The notes under the pieces: model-generated
Told to the model about the DNA's origin: nothing
Database searches by the model: none
The model's input: the letters and a program-made list of their open reading frames with translations, nothing else
Translations under genes and position numbers: made by a program
Part shown: piece by piece, positions 28,237 through 36,956 of the stretch
Position numbering within the stretch: the first letter of the stretch is position 1
Layout: each line of letters begins with the position of its first letter
Assembly: GCF_000744815.1 (NCBI RefSeq)
Contig: NZ_JQMQ01000005.1
Span: 3,480,055 to 3,544,054, forward strand
Length of the DNA stretch: 64,000 nt
Direction of reading: 5' to 3'
Origin: Phaeacidiphilus oryzae TH49
GTDB lineage: Bacteria > Actinomycetota > Actinomycetes > Streptomycetales > Streptomycetaceae

Positions 28237-28295
28237 CGGTCTTCCCCGGCCTTCCTTGGTATGTGGGCTATGGATCGTTCGGATTGGTGAGAGAC

Positions 28296-28321
28296 GTACA
28301 ACTATTACTACTGTACAACTA
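28296..28321. promoter_or_regulatory. Direct repeat GTACAACTA in the divergent MFS/TetR promoter
   Basis: GTACAACTA occurs at 28296-28304 and 28313-28321 (17-bp period) in an AT-rich island between the divergent MFS and TetR genes. TGTACA at the second copy is itself palindromic. It could bind either the MarR or the TetR protein. Promoter elements for both directions must lie here. Confidence 0.5.
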
Positions 28322-28363
28322 ATCCGCGCGGCTTCTGCCCACGGGTGCTGGATACTCGTCTGC

Positions 28364-28969
28364 ATGGTCGACCAGATCCGATCCACCGGGAGCCCTCGCC
28401 GGGACGCGTACACCGCCGACTCGCTGCTCGCCGTGACCGTGCGGGTCTTCAACGAGCGCGGCTACGACGGCACCTCGATGGAGGACCTCTCCCGCGCCGC
28501 CGGGATCTCCAAGTCGTCGATCTACCACCACGTCCGCGGCAAGGAGGAGCTGCTCCGGCGGGCCGTCGGCCGCGCCCTGGACGGGCTCTTCGGCATCCTG
28601 GAGGAGCCCGGGGCCGTCAGCGGCCCGGCGGTCGCCCGCCTGGAGCACGTGGTGCGCCGGATGACCCAGGTGCTGGTCGCCGAACTCCCGTACGTGACCC
28701 TGCTGCTGCGGGTGCGCGGGAACACCGGCACCGAGCAGTGGGCGCTGGCCCGCCGCCGCGAGTTCGACCACCGGGTGGCTGGCCTCTTCGCGGCCGCGGC
28801 CGCCGAAGGGGACCTGCGGGCCGACGTGGAGCCCCGGCTCGGCACCCGGCTGCTCTTCGGGATGATCAACTCGATCGTCGAGTGGTACCACCCTGGCCAG
28901 GGCGCCGACGGTGAGCGCGCGCTGGCCGACGCCGTGGTCCGGATCGCCTTCGACGGCCTGCGCGCCTGA
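28364..28969 (+). CDS. TetR family transcriptional regulator
   Basis: 201 aa. The N-terminal HTH (about residues 15-62) reads FNERGYDGTSMEDLSRAAGISKSSIYHHVRGKEEL in pieces, a textbook TetR helix. The C-terminal ligand domain (about 75-200) is helical. It resembles regulators of fatty-acid or phenylacetate catabolism, but the ligand cannot be assigned. The ATG has no SD. GATACT ends 7 nt upstream. It is divergent from the DHA2 pump. It is the only TetR gene in the window and hence a candidate for the CTGAC-N5-GTCAG sites, though none lies at its own promoter. Confidence 0.9.
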   Translation: MVDQIRSTGSPRRDAYTADSLLAVTVRVFNERGYDGTSMEDLSRAAGISKSSIYHHVRGKEELLRRAVGRALDGLFGILEEPGAVSGPAVARLEHVVRRMTQVLVAELPYVTLLLRVRGNTGTEQWALARRREFDHRVAGLFAAAAAEGDLRADVEPRLGTRLLFGMINSIVEWYHPGQGADGERALADAVVRIAFDGLRA

Positions 28970-28978
28970 CCGCCCCCG

Positions 28979-29150
28979 GCGCAGCGCCGCAGGCGCACGT
29001 AGGGGGCGCGGGGAACTGCGCGGCCCGCCGCTTACGGTCTGCAGTCGGCAGCGGAGTTCGGGTTGCAACCCAGGAGCCGTTGCCGGTTGCGGCGCCGTGG
29101 TCGGCTGGGCGCGCAGTTCCCCGCGCCCCTGGGTTTGCGGCTGCGCCGCG
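28979..29150. repeat. Intergenic tiered hairpin element, copy A
   Basis: Between convergent TetR and Lrp genes. Outer arms GGGGCGCGGGGAACTGCGCG (29003-29022) and its exact complement at 29110-29129 enclose a middle stem, CGGCAGCGG (29046-29054) with CCGTTGCCG (29077-29085), and an inner palindrome, GGGTTGCAACCC (29060-29071). Further outer pairing involves GGCGCAGC on the left and GCTGCGCC on the right. Copy B at 46644 is alignable along its length. Confidence 0.75.
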
Positions 29151-29214
29151 ACACCCCAGGGGCCCGACGCGACATCACACCTCACACCGTGAAGCCCCGT
29201 CGGCCCTCAGGTCC

Positions 29215-30042
29215 TCACTCCGGAAGTACCGGGATCCGGTCTGTCTCGTCGAAGACCAGCAGCGTGTGGGTGCTCAGCACGGCCGGCAGCCCCTGGATCC
29301 GGTTGAGCACCAGGTCCCGCAGCGCCCGGTTGTCCGCGGTGTGCACCAGCAGCAGGACGTCGAACTCCCCGCTGACCAGCGCGATGTGCTCGACTCCCGG
29401 CAGGTCGAGGAGCTGCCCCCGCACGGTCCGCCAGGAGTTCTGCACGATCTTCAGCGTGACGTACGCCGAGGCGCCCTGCCCGGCCCGCTCGTGGTCCACC
29501 CGCGCGGTGAACCCGCGGATCACCCCGTCCTCCATCATCCGCGCGATCCGCGCGTAGGCGTTGGCCCGGGAGACGTGCACCCGCTCGGCGACCGAGCGGA
29601 TCGAGGCCCGTCCGTCCTGCTGCAGCAGCCGGAGAATGGCCCGATCTATCCGGTCCAGCGGCCGGTGCCCGGGCCCCGAACCCCCGCCGCCGGCGCCGCC
29701 GTTGCCGAACGGGTTGCCTGCGGGCGAGCCGGGAGCCGCCGGGCCCCCACCGCCACCGGAGGCTCCGGCGGAGGCGGATCCACCGCCCGGGCCCGCCGCG
29801 TACCCGGCCGACTGGGCCGCTCCGCCCGGCGGTCCTCCCGCCGGGCCGCCGCTCCCCGACTGCCCGGGCGCCCCCGCGGCGCCCGGCCCGCGCTCGGCTC
29901 CTCTGCCGCCGCCTCGGGCGCGCTCCGCCGCCTGATCGGCCGAACGGACCCGCTCGGACCGGGCGGCCGGTCTGGGCGCGGGTGTCTGCGGTCGATGAGC
30001 GGTCCTGCGTCCCCTGTCCCCGGCCATGTGTTCAGCGGGCAT
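29215..30042 (-). CDS. Lrp/AsnC family regulator with long disordered N-terminal extension
   Basis: 275 aa. The first 115 or so residues are Gly/Pro/Ala/Arg-rich and disordered, far beyond the usual 150-aa length of the family. The standard Lrp HTH follows (LDRIDRAILRLLQQDGRASI, VHVSRANAYARIARM, about 125-175), then the RAM ligand domain (about 190-270, YVTLKIVQN, VSGEFDVLLLVHT). It is divergent from the second bkd operon across a 171-nt gap. By analogy with BkdR-type Lrp proteins it likely controls branched-chain amino-acid catabolism. ATG at 30042 has GGAGGG upstream. Confidence 0.88.
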   Translation of the reverse strand: MPAEHMAGDRGRRTAHRPQTPAPRPAARSERVRSADQAAERARGGGRGAERGPGAAGAPGQSGSGGPAGGPPGGAAQSAGYAAGPGGGSASAGASGGGGGPAAPGSPAGNPFGNGGAGGGGSGPGHRPLDRIDRAILRLLQQDGRASIRSVAERVHVSRANAYARIARMMEDGVIRGFTARVDHERAGQGASAYVTLKIVQNSWRTVRGQLLDLPGVEHIALVSGEFDVLLLVHTADNRALRDLVLNRIQGLPAVLSTHTLLVFDETDRIPVLPE

Positions 30043-30213
30043 GTCCCCCTGCCCTCCCGAGATGGACGTCCGGTTATCAGCAGACCGCGCCCTCAGCCGT
30101 TTGTCCACCACTCGGCAGCCTCTGTGGCCAATCCGCACCGTCGACCGAACAATCGGTAGGGAAGGCACGGCAGGGAAGGCGCCGGCGTCGCCGCCCACCC
30201 CGGAGGTGTTCAG
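30043..30213. promoter_or_regulatory. Divergent Lrp/bkd promoter region
   Basis: The 171-nt gap between the Lrp and E1 alpha genes holds promoters in both directions. A GGACGTCC palindrome (30064-30071) recalls the motif in the other bkd promoter at 9181 and 9201. The octamer is expected a few times by chance in this much GC-rich sequence, so the match is weak. Confidence 0.4.
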
Positions 30214-31377
30214 ATGACTCTGCTGGACCGCGCCCAAGGGTCCGCCCCGTGGACCCCGCAGAGCACGGGCCCGCGTACCGAGCCGGGCCCGCTGCTGCCG
30301 GACGCGGCACCTGTCCGGCTGCTCGGCGAGGACGCCGCCGGCTCGGCGGGGACGGCCGCAGGGCTCGCCCCGGAACTGCTGCGCACTCTCCACCGCCGAC
30401 TGGTCACCGGGCGCCGGTTCAACGAGCAGGCCACCGCCCTGGCCAAGCAGGGCAGGCTCGCCGTCTACCCGTCCTCCACCGGCCAGGAGGCCTGCCAGAT
30501 CGCCGCGGCCGGGGTGCTCCAGCCCACCGACTGGCTCTTCCCCAGCTACCGGGACAGCCTGGCCGCGGTGGCCCGCGGCATCGACCCGGTCGAGGTCCTC
30601 ACCCTGCTGCGCGGAGACGCCCACAGCGGCTGGGACCCGCGGCGGAACCGCACCGCCCCGCTGGCCACGCCCCTGGCCACCCAGGCGCCGCACGCGGTCG
30701 GCCTGGCCCGGGCGGCGGCGTTGCGCGGCGAGCGGCTGGTCGCCCTGGTGCTGATGGGCGACGGCGCCACCAGCGAGGGGGACTTCCACGAGGCGCTCAA
30801 CTTCGCCGCCGTGCTCCGCGCCCCCGTGGTCTTCCTGGTGCAGAACAACGGCTACGCCATCTCCGTACCGCTGGCCAAGCAGTCCGCCGCGCCCTCGCTG
30901 GCGCACAAGGCGGTCGGCTACGGGTTGCCCGGGCGGCTGGTGGACGGCAACGACGCGGCCGCCGTCCACCAGGTGGTCGGCGAGGCCGTGGAGTACGCCC
31001 GGGACACCGGTGGGCCGGTGCTGGTCGAGGCGATCACCTACCGGGTGGACCCGCACACCAACGCCGACGACCCCCGCCGCTACCGCTCCCCGGAGGAGGC
31101 GGCGGCCTGGCGTGACCACGACCCGCTGGTCCTGATGGAACGTCATCTGCGGGCCGCCGGCCTGCTGGACGAGGAGCAGCGGTCGGCCGCCGCGGCCGAG
31201 GCCGAGGCGCTGGCCGAACGGATGCGGGCGGCCTTCAGGACCGACCCGCGGCCCGATCCGCTGGACCTCTTCGCCCACGTCTACGCCGAGCCGACCCCGC
31301 AGCTGCGCGAACAGGAGGCGCTGCTGCGCGCCGAGTTGGCCGCGGAGGCCGAGTCCTCGGGGGAGGAGCACCGATGA
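30214..31377 (+). CDS. bkdF: Branched-chain 2-oxoacid dehydrogenase E1 alpha, second copy
   Basis: 387 aa. ThDP motif GDGATSEGD (about residue 185) and QNNGYAISV. PHTNADDPRRYR is the substrate/phosphorylation loop. QNNGY and the shorter N-terminus distinguish it from the first copy. GGAGG lies 8 nt before the ATG. It heads an operon in which each gene overlaps the next by ATGA, ensuring equal synthesis of subunits. Two bkd sets are known from streptomycetes, where one can dominate supply of branched starters. Confidence 0.93.
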   Translation: MTLLDRAQGSAPWTPQSTGPRTEPGPLLPDAAPVRLLGEDAAGSAGTAAGLAPELLRTLHRRLVTGRRFNEQATALAKQGRLAVYPSSTGQEACQIAAAGVLQPTDWLFPSYRDSLAAVARGIDPVEVLTLLRGDAHSGWDPRRNRTAPLATPLATQAPHAVGLARAAALRGERLVALVLMGDGATSEGDFHEALNFAAVLRAPVVFLVQNNGYAISVPLAKQSAAPSLAHKAVGYGLPGRLVDGNDAAAVHQVVGEAVEYARDTGGPVLVEAITYRVDPHTNADDPRRYRSPEEAAAWRDHDPLVLMERHLRAAGLLDEEQRSAAAAEAEALAERMRAAFRTDPRPDPLDLFAHVYAEPTPQLREQEALLRAELAAEAESSGEEHR

Positions 31378-32495
31378 GCACCACGGGCACCACCGGCACC
31401 ACCGGCACCACCGGCACCACCGGCACCACCGACACCACCGGCACCGCAGCGGCCCCTGCGCCCGCCGGCCGCGCGGCCGGGACCACCATGGCGCAGGCCC
31501 TCAACCGCGCCCTGCGCGACGCCCTGCGCGCGGACCCGAGCGTCCACCTCCTCGGCGAGGACGTCGGCGCCCTCGGCGGCGTCTTCCGGGTCACCGACGG
31601 GCTGACCGCCGAGTTCGGCGAGGACCGCTGCACGGACACCCCGCTCGCCGAGGCCGGCATCGTCGGCACGGCGGTGGGGATGGCGATGTACGGGCTGCGC
31701 CCGGTCGTCGAGCTGCAGTTCGACGCCTTCGCCTACCCCGCCTTCGAGCAGCTCGCCTCGCATGTGGCCAAGATGCGCAACCGCACGGCCGGCCGGCTGC
31801 CGCTGCCGCTCACCGTGCGGATCCCCTACGGCGGCGGGATCGGCGGGGTCGAGCACCACGGCGACTCCTCCGAGGCGTACTACGTCCACACCCCCGGGCT
31901 CCATGTGATGGCGCCGGCCACGGTGGAGGACGCCTACGGGATGCTGCGCGCGGCCATCGCCTCCGACGACCCGGTCGTCTTCCTGGAACCCAAGCGGCTC
32001 TACTGGTCCAAGGCCGAGTGGGATCCGGAGGCGCCCGCGGCCACCGCTCCCCCCGGGCGCGCGGTGCTGCGCCGGGAGGGCCGCTCGGCGGTGCTGATCG
32101 CCTACGGCCCCTCAGTCCCGGTCTGCCTGGAGGCGGCGGAGGCCGCCCGGGCGGACGGCTGGGACCTGGCCGTACTGGACCTCCGCTCGCTGGTCCCGTT
32201 CGACGACGAGACGGTCTGCGCGGCGGTCCGCAGGACCGGGCGGGCGGTGGTCGTCCACGAGTCCTCGGGGTTCGCCGGAGTCGGCGCGGAGATCGCGGCC
32301 CGGGTCACCGAGCGCTGCTTCCACCACCTGGAGGCGCCGGTGCTGCGGGTCGCCGGCTTCGACATCCCCTATCCGCCGCCGATGCTGGAACGGCACCATC
32401 TCCCGGGCGTGGACCGGATCCTGGACGCGGTCGCCCGGCTGCAGTGGGAGTCGTCCCCGTCGGGCGACCCGGACGAAGGGGCGGGACGGCGATGA
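31374..32495 (+). CDS. bkdG: Branched-chain 2-oxoacid dehydrogenase E1 beta, second copy
   Basis: 373 aa, about 47 longer than the first copy because of an N-terminal Thr/Gly repeat (TTG units, about residues 3-23) and an Ala/Pro stretch. The enzyme proper starts at TTMAQALNRALRDAL. LGEDVGALGGVFRVTDGL, DTPLAEAGIVGTAVG and the transketolase C-terminal domain are intact. It overlaps E1 alpha and E2 by ATGA. The repeat is encoded by a 9-bp minisatellite. Confidence 0.93.
   Translation: MSTTGTTGTTGTTGTTGTTDTTGTAAAPAPAGRAAGTTMAQALNRALRDALRADPSVHLLGEDVGALGGVFRVTDGLTAEFGEDRCTDTPLAEAGIVGTAVGMAMYGLRPVVELQFDAFAYPAFEQLASHVAKMRNRTAGRLPLPLTVRIPYGGGIGGVEHHGDSSEAYYVHTPGLHVMAPATVEDAYGMLRAAIASDDPVVFLEPKRLYWSKAEWDPEAPAATAPPGRAVLRREGRSAVLIAYGPSVPVCLEAAEAARADGWDLAVLDLRSLVPFDDETVCAAVRRTGRAVVVHESSGFAGVGAEIAARVTERCFHHLEAPVLRVAGFDIPYPPPMLERHHLPGVDRILDAVARLQWESSPSGDPDEGAGRR
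31381..31445 (+). repeat. 9-bp minisatellite in the E1 beta N-terminus
   Basis: About seven tandem units of GGCACCACC encode TTG repeats. One unit has a G to A change giving Asp. Copy number could vary by slippage in multiples of three codons without breaking the frame. Confidence 0.8.
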
Positions 32496-33724
32496 CCGCG
32501 GCGACCGGAGTGCACGAGTTCCTGCTGCCCGACCTGGGGGAGGGGCTGACCTCCGCGGAGATCGTCCGCTGGCTGGTCGAGGTCGGCGAGGTGGTCGCCG
32601 TCGACCAGCCGGTGGTCGAGGTGGAGACGGCGAAGGCCGCCGTCGAGATCCCCTGCCCGTACGGGGGAGTGGTGACCGCGCGGTTCGGCGAGCCGGGGGA
32701 GGAGCGGCCGGTCGGCGCCCCGCTGATCACGGTGGCCGCGGACGGCGCCGAGCGGGAGGGATCGGGCAGCGTCCTGGTCGGCTACGGCACCACCGAGGGC
32801 CCGCGCACCCGCCGGCGCCGGGTGAGCCAGGCTCCCCCCTCGGCGCCGGCCGCCGACGGCCCCGTCCCGGTCATCTCGCCCCTAGTCCGCAGAATGGCCC
32901 GGACCCACGGCCTCGACCTGCGGAGCATCCGCGGCAGCGGCCCGGACGGTCTGATCACCCGCGCCGACGTCCAGCGCGCGCTGGACGGGGAGCGGGCCCG
33001 GCCGGCCGAGCAGCAGCCCGCCGCCGCCGCTGAGGTGACCCCGCTGCGGGGCCTCGCCCGCGCGGCCGCCGAGACCTTCACCCGCAGCCACCGCGAGATC
33101 CCGGACGCCACCTGCTGGGTGGACGCCGACGCCACCGAACTGCTGGCCGCGCGCGAGGCGTTGAACGCCTCGGCCGGCTCCCCGCGGATCGGCCTCCTCG
33201 CCCTGCTGGCCCGCATCTGCGTCCTCGCCCTGGTCCGCCACCCGGAGCTCAACTCCACCGTGGTGGACGGCCCTTCAGGTCCGGGACTGCGCCGGAACCC
33301 GCGGGTCCACCTGGGGGTGGCCGCGCAGACCGACCGCGGGCTGCTGGTCCCCGTGATCCGGGACGCCGACCGCCTCAGCACCGAGCGCCTGGCCGCCGCC
33401 CTGACCGGCACCGCGGCGGCCGCCCGGGAGGGCCGCCTCGCCCCCGCCGATCTCACCGGGGGCACCTTCACCCTGAACAACTACGGCGTCTACGGAGTGG
33501 ACGGCTCCACCCCGATCATCAACCACCCCGAGGCGGCGATGCTCGGCATCGGCCGGATCGCCGCCAAACCCTGGGTCCACCAGGGGGAACTGGCGGTCCG
33601 CCAGGTGGTCCAGCTCTCCCTGACCTTCGACCACCGCACCTGCGACGGCGCCACCGCGGGCAACTTCCTCCGCGAGGTCGCCGACGCCGTCGAGTCCCCC
33701 GTCACCCTCCTCCGCGACCTCTGA
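32492..33724 (+). CDS. bkdH: Branched-chain 2-oxoacid dehydrogenase E2, second copy
   Basis: 410 aa, shorter than the first E2 because its linkers are shorter. Lipoyl domain with VETAKAAVEIP (Lys about residue 48), subunit-binding domain (SPLVRRMARTHGLDLRSIRG, GLITRADVQ, about 125-165) and catalytic domain with DHRTCDG (about 380). The HxxxDG motif is retained although LV is replaced by TC. Last gene of the operon. E3 (dihydrolipoamide dehydrogenase) is not in the window. Confidence 0.92.
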   Translation: MTAATGVHEFLLPDLGEGLTSAEIVRWLVEVGEVVAVDQPVVEVETAKAAVEIPCPYGGVVTARFGEPGEERPVGAPLITVAADGAEREGSGSVLVGYGTTEGPRTRRRRVSQAPPSAPAADGPVPVISPLVRRMARTHGLDLRSIRGSGPDGLITRADVQRALDGERARPAEQQPAAAAEVTPLRGLARAAAETFTRSHREIPDATCWVDADATELLAAREALNASAGSPRIGLLALLARICVLALVRHPELNSTVVDGPSGPGLRRNPRVHLGVAAQTDRGLLVPVIRDADRLSTERLAAALTGTAAAAREGRLAPADLTGGTFTLNNYGVYGVDGSTPIINHPEAAMLGIGRIAAKPWVHQGELAVRQVVQLSLTFDHRTCDGATAGNFLREVADAVESPVTLLRDL

Positions 33725-33759
33725 ACGCCCCTGACGCGGCGCCGAAGGCACGAGACATC

Positions 33760-33787
33760 AGGGGCGGCGCGGGGAACCAACTGCGCG
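33760..33787. repeat. Intergenic tiered hairpin element, fragment D
   Basis: Between convergent bkdH and acyl-CoA synthetase genes. AGGGGCGGCGCGGGGAAC, then CAACTGCGCG, matches the left arm of the element with two small insertions. The right arm and middle stems are not clear, so this is a fragment. Confidence 0.45.
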
Positions 33788-33876
33788 CCCAGCCGACCGC
33801 CGCCCACCCGCAGCCGCCCAACCGCCCCGCACCCCGATCAGGCGTACTCGCCGGTGCGGGAAGGGCCACGGGGAAC

Positions 33877-35631
33877 TCAGCGCCCGTGCTCGGCGAACAG
33901 CGCCCGCACCGCCTCGCGGTCGGCGGACGTCAGCTCCCGGTACCCCCCGTCCCCCCGGTCCCCGTAGGGACGCCATAGCACCCGCTCCGGCACGTCCCAC
34001 CCCTCCGCCCGCAATCGCGCCCGGGCGACCTTCAGCGTCGCCGTCACCGGCAGTTCGACCATCAGGCGGACGAACCGCGGCGCCATCTTCGTCCCCAGAT
34101 CCGGCTGCCCGGCCAGGAACCGCCCCAGCCTCTCGCCGAGTTCCGCGACGGCGGCCTCGCCGGGCGCTCCCTCCCCCCACGCCCCCTCCGCCCACGCCCC
34201 CTCCGCCCACGCTCCCTCCGCCGGCTGGACGGCGGCCATCACCTGGTCCCCGGCCACCGGGTCCGGCACCGCGTAGACCGCCACCGACCGCGCCTCCGGC
34301 CACCGCGCCAGGATGTTCTCGATGTCCGCGACCGCCAGGTTCTCGCTGTCCACCCGCAGCCAGTCCGCCGACCGCCCGGCGAAGCGGAACCAGCCGTCCT
34401 CGTCCCGGTGGAAGAGGTCCCCCGTCCAGTACCAGCCGTTACGGACGCGGCGCCGCTCCGCCTCGGCGTTCCGCCAGTACCCCTCGAAGCCGGTCCGGGC
34501 CCGCCGGTTGACCAGCTCCCCTATCGCCTCGTCCCCGTTGAGCAGCCGGCCGTGCTCGTCGAAGCGCGAGCGGGGGCATTCCTCGCCGGTCTCCGGGTCG
34601 ACCACCGCGAGGTCGTCCCCGGGCGCCGATCCCGTCCGGCCCAGCGCCCCGGCCGGCGCGTCCGGTTCCCGGCGGAGGTTGCAGCCGCCCTCCGAGGAGC
34701 CGTAGCCCTCGATCAGCCGGCAGCCGAAGCGCCGCTCGAAGCGCTCGGCGTCGACCTTTCCGGCCTCGGTGCCGAAGCCGAGCCGCAGCGCGGTCTCCCG
34801 CTCGCCCTCCGCCTCGGGGACGGCCAGCAGATAGGAGATGGTCCGCCCGACATAGGTGAAGTAGCTGATCCCGTACCGGCGGACGTCCGGCAGGAAGCCG
34901 GAGGCGGAGAACCTGCGCCGGAGCACCACCGCGCCGCCGGCCAGCAGCATCGGCGACCACAGCCCCATCAGGGCGTTGCCGTGGAAGAACGGCATGCAGC
35001 CGTACCCGGTGTCGGCGGCGGTGAGCCGGAGGTCGCCGCGCAGCTTCTCCCCGGCCCGGACCAGCCGGCCCTGACCGCAGACCACGGCCTTGGGCGCGCC
35101 GGTGGAGCCGGAGGTGAAGGTCAGCAGCATCCGGGTGTCCGGCCCCGGCAGCGCGGAGGCCGGCGGGGGGTCGGCCCCGCGGTAGCCGGAGAGGAGCCGC
35201 TCGTACTCGGGGGAGTCGGTGACCAGCACTCGCTCGCCCCGCGGCCCGAACCGCCCGCCGAGCCCGTCCGCCCCGGCACCGCCCGGCAGCGGCAGCAGCG
35301 GTAGCAGCCGGCGCTCCGTCACCAGCACCGCGCCGTCCGTGTGGTGGAGGTCCCGGACCAGGTCGGGGCCGCGCCGCGTGGGGTTGACGCCGATCAGTGC
35401 GGCCCCGGCCAGCGCGCAGGCCTGGAGCCAGTGGACGTACTCGGGCCCGTTGTCGAGCAGCACGGCGACATGCGGCTCGGCCCCCGGGGGCAGCAGTTCG
35501 CGCAGCAGCGCGGCCCGCGCGCAGGCGGCCGCGAGCAGTTCCTCCGGCTCGATCCTGCGGCCCTCGAAGAGGACGGGGCCGCGCTGGGCGAGGACGGCTT
35601 CGGCGACGGTCTTCGGGGTCTCCTCCGGCAT
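33877..35631 (-). CDS. Acyl-CoA synthetase (AMP-dependent, FATP/FadD-like)
   Basis: 584 aa adenylating enzyme. The P-loop-like motif LLTFTSGSTGAPKAVV (about residue 175), YGSSEGG (about 330), the hinge TGDLFHRDEDGWFRFAGRSADWLRV in parts (about 415) and the C-terminal catalytic Lys region (TATLKVARARL, about 545) are visible. It makes acyl-CoA from a long-chain or unusual fatty acid. A short repeat EGAWA (three units, about residue 485) sits on the surface loop. A palindromic operator like that of the acyl-CoA dehydrogenase lies 24-39 nt upstream, so the two genes may share a regulator. Confidence 0.88.
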   Translation of the reverse strand: MPEETPKTVAEAVLAQRGPVLFEGRRIEPEELLAAACARAALLRELLPPGAEPHVAVLLDNGPEYVHWLQACALAGAALIGVNPTRRGPDLVRDLHHTDGAVLVTERRLLPLLPLPGGAGADGLGGRFGPRGERVLVTDSPEYERLLSGYRGADPPPASALPGPDTRMLLTFTSGSTGAPKAVVCGQGRLVRAGEKLRGDLRLTAADTGYGCMPFFHGNALMGLWSPMLLAGGAVVLRRRFSASGFLPDVRRYGISYFTYVGRTISYLLAVPEAEGERETALRLGFGTEAGKVDAERFERRFGCRLIEGYGSSEGGCNLRREPDAPAGALGRTGSAPGDDLAVVDPETGEECPRSRFDEHGRLLNGDEAIGELVNRRARTGFEGYWRNAEAERRRVRNGWYWTGDLFHRDEDGWFRFAGRSADWLRVDSENLAVADIENILARWPEARSVAVYAVPDPVAGDQVMAAVQPAEGAWAEGAWAEGAWGEGAPGEAAVAELGERLGRFLAGQPDLGTKMAPRFVRLMVELPVTATLKVARARLRAEGWDVPERVLWRPYGDRGDGGYRELTSADREAVRALFAEHGR

Positions 35632-35653
35632 CCGGACTCCCGCGGCAGCGTTT

Positions 35654-35670
35654 TCTGACGGCCCGTCAGA
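35654..35670. promoter_or_regulatory. Operator-like palindrome upstream of the acyl-CoA synthetase
   Basis: TCTGAC-GGCCC-GTCAGA, 17 bp, perfect 6-nt arms. Fourth member of the CTGAC-N5-GTCAG set. Confidence 0.6.
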
Positions 35671-35731
35671 TATTGCTGCGGCCGGGAACCCGGACGCAAG
35701 ACCGCGTCCGGGAAAGGCCCGGGCGCCGGAC

Positions 35732-36064
35732 TCAGAGCACGTGCGCGGGGCTGCCGTCGCTGCTGGCCATCGGCCGGCCCGCGGCCTCCCAGGCGTACAT
35801 CCCGCCGTCCACGTTCACCGCGTCCCTGCCCTGCGCCACCAGGTACTGCACGACCTGGGCCGAACGGCCGCCGACCCGGCAGAGGACGTACAGCCGGCCG
35901 TCCTCGGGCAGCTCGCCCATCCGCTCGACCACCTCGCCGATCGGAATGTGCAGCGCGCCCTCGACATGGCCGGCGTCCCACTCGTCCTGCTCTCGGACGT
36001 CCAGCAGGGCGGCGTCGGCCGGTACGGAGGCCGCGTCCACGGTCGGCACGGAAGCCTGGAACAT
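35732..36064 (-). CDS. Single-domain rhodanese-like sulfurtransferase
   Basis: 110 aa, one rhodanese fold with the active-site loop VLCRVGGRSAQV (Cys about residue 64) and the CH2-like LDVREQDEWDAGHVEGALHIP. It moves sulfane sulfur or reduces thiols. The neighbouring genes give no clear substrate. Confidence 0.9.
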   Translation of the reverse strand: MFQASVPTVDAASVPADAALLDVREQDEWDAGHVEGALHIPIGEVVERMGELPEDGRLYVLCRVGGRSAQVVQYLVAQGRDAVNVDGGMYAWEAAGRPMASSDGSPAHVL

Positions 36065-36131
36065 CTTTCGTCTTCTCCCTCTTCGGGCCGGTCTCGCGCA
36101 GAGGTGCCGCGCGGGTGTCGCCCGGGCGAGC

Positions 36132-36956
36132 CTACGCGCCGACCAGGCCGTCCAGCTGCCGCTGCTTCTGCTCGACCTCCGCGAGCAGCTGCTCGGCCAG
36201 CTGTTCGAGGACGGCCTCCGGGTCCTCCGGGGACAGCTCCAGGAGCTGCCCGATCGGGTTCCTGCGGAGCTCGTCCCGCTCCTCGGCGAGGCCCTCGATC
36301 CGCGACGCCAGCCACTCCAGCCGGGCCCGCAGCCAGGCGATCCGGTCGGGCGTGCCGGCCCCGGGGGCGGTCACCGGATCGGCGTGCCACTCGGCGGCCA
36401 GCTCCTCCAGCGCGGCCAGGTCGCCCTCCGCGTAGGCGGCGTTGACCCGGGTGATGAAGGCGCTCCGGCGCTCCTGGTCCCCGGCGTCCCTGGCCAGGTC
36501 GGGGTGGGCCCGGCGGGCCAGCTCGCGGTAGAGGCGCTGGGCCTCCTTGCTGGGGCGGACCCGGCGCATCGGCTCGCTCAGCCGGGGCGGCGGCATGTCC
36601 TCGCCGGCGCCCCCGGCGGCGGCCGCCGCGTCCCGGGCGGCGAAGAGCTCGTCCAGGTCCGGCATCGGCTCGACCTTGCTGCGCGCCTCGTAGGCCCGCC
36701 GGATGTCCTCGGGCCGGCCGGAGCGCGCCGCCACCGCCTCCGCGATCAGCGCGTCCAGCTCGTCGAGCCGGCCGTACATCGGGCCGAGCCGCTGGTGGTG
36801 GACGAGGGCGAAGTTGTCCATCTCGACCCGCAGGGTCTCCAGCGCCACCGAGGCGTCGGTCCAGGCGGACTCGATGATCGCCACCCGCTCGGTGAGCCAC
36901 TGCTCCTCGGGGTCCGTGGGCCCCGGATCGACCGCATCGGCCAGGCCGTCTGCCAT
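36132..36956 (-). CDS. J-domain containing protein (DnaJ-like)
   Basis: 274 aa. A helical N-terminal domain is followed by a J-domain-like segment, KEAQRLYRELARRAHPDLARD, with the HPD tripeptide near residue 145, and a C-terminal coiled coil (about 200-274, SRIEGLAEERDELRRN and LAEQLLAEVEQKQRQL). Glycine/phenylalanine and zinc-finger regions of true DnaJ are absent, so it is a specialised DnaK co-chaperone. ATG at 36956 is preferred: GAGGAG is about 11 nt upstream, versus only 2 nt for GTG at 36965. Confidence 0.82.
   Translation of the reverse strand: MADGLADAVDPGPTDPEEQWLTERVAIIESAWTDASVALETLRVEMDNFALVHHQRLGPMYGRLDELDALIAEAVAARSGRPEDIRRAYEARSKVEPMPDLDELFAARDAAAAAGGAGEDMPPPRLSEPMRRVRPSKEAQRLYRELARRAHPDLARDAGDQERRSAFITRVNAAYAEGDLAALEELAAEWHADPVTAPGAGTPDRIAWLRARLEWLASRIEGLAEERDELRRNPIGQLLELSPEDPEAVLEQLAEQLLAEVEQKQRQLDGLVGA

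Noticed and set aside
30064-30071. GGACGTCC as proof of common control of both bkd operons
   Set aside because: The octamer is expected a few times by chance in this GC-rich window and occurs within coding regions too.
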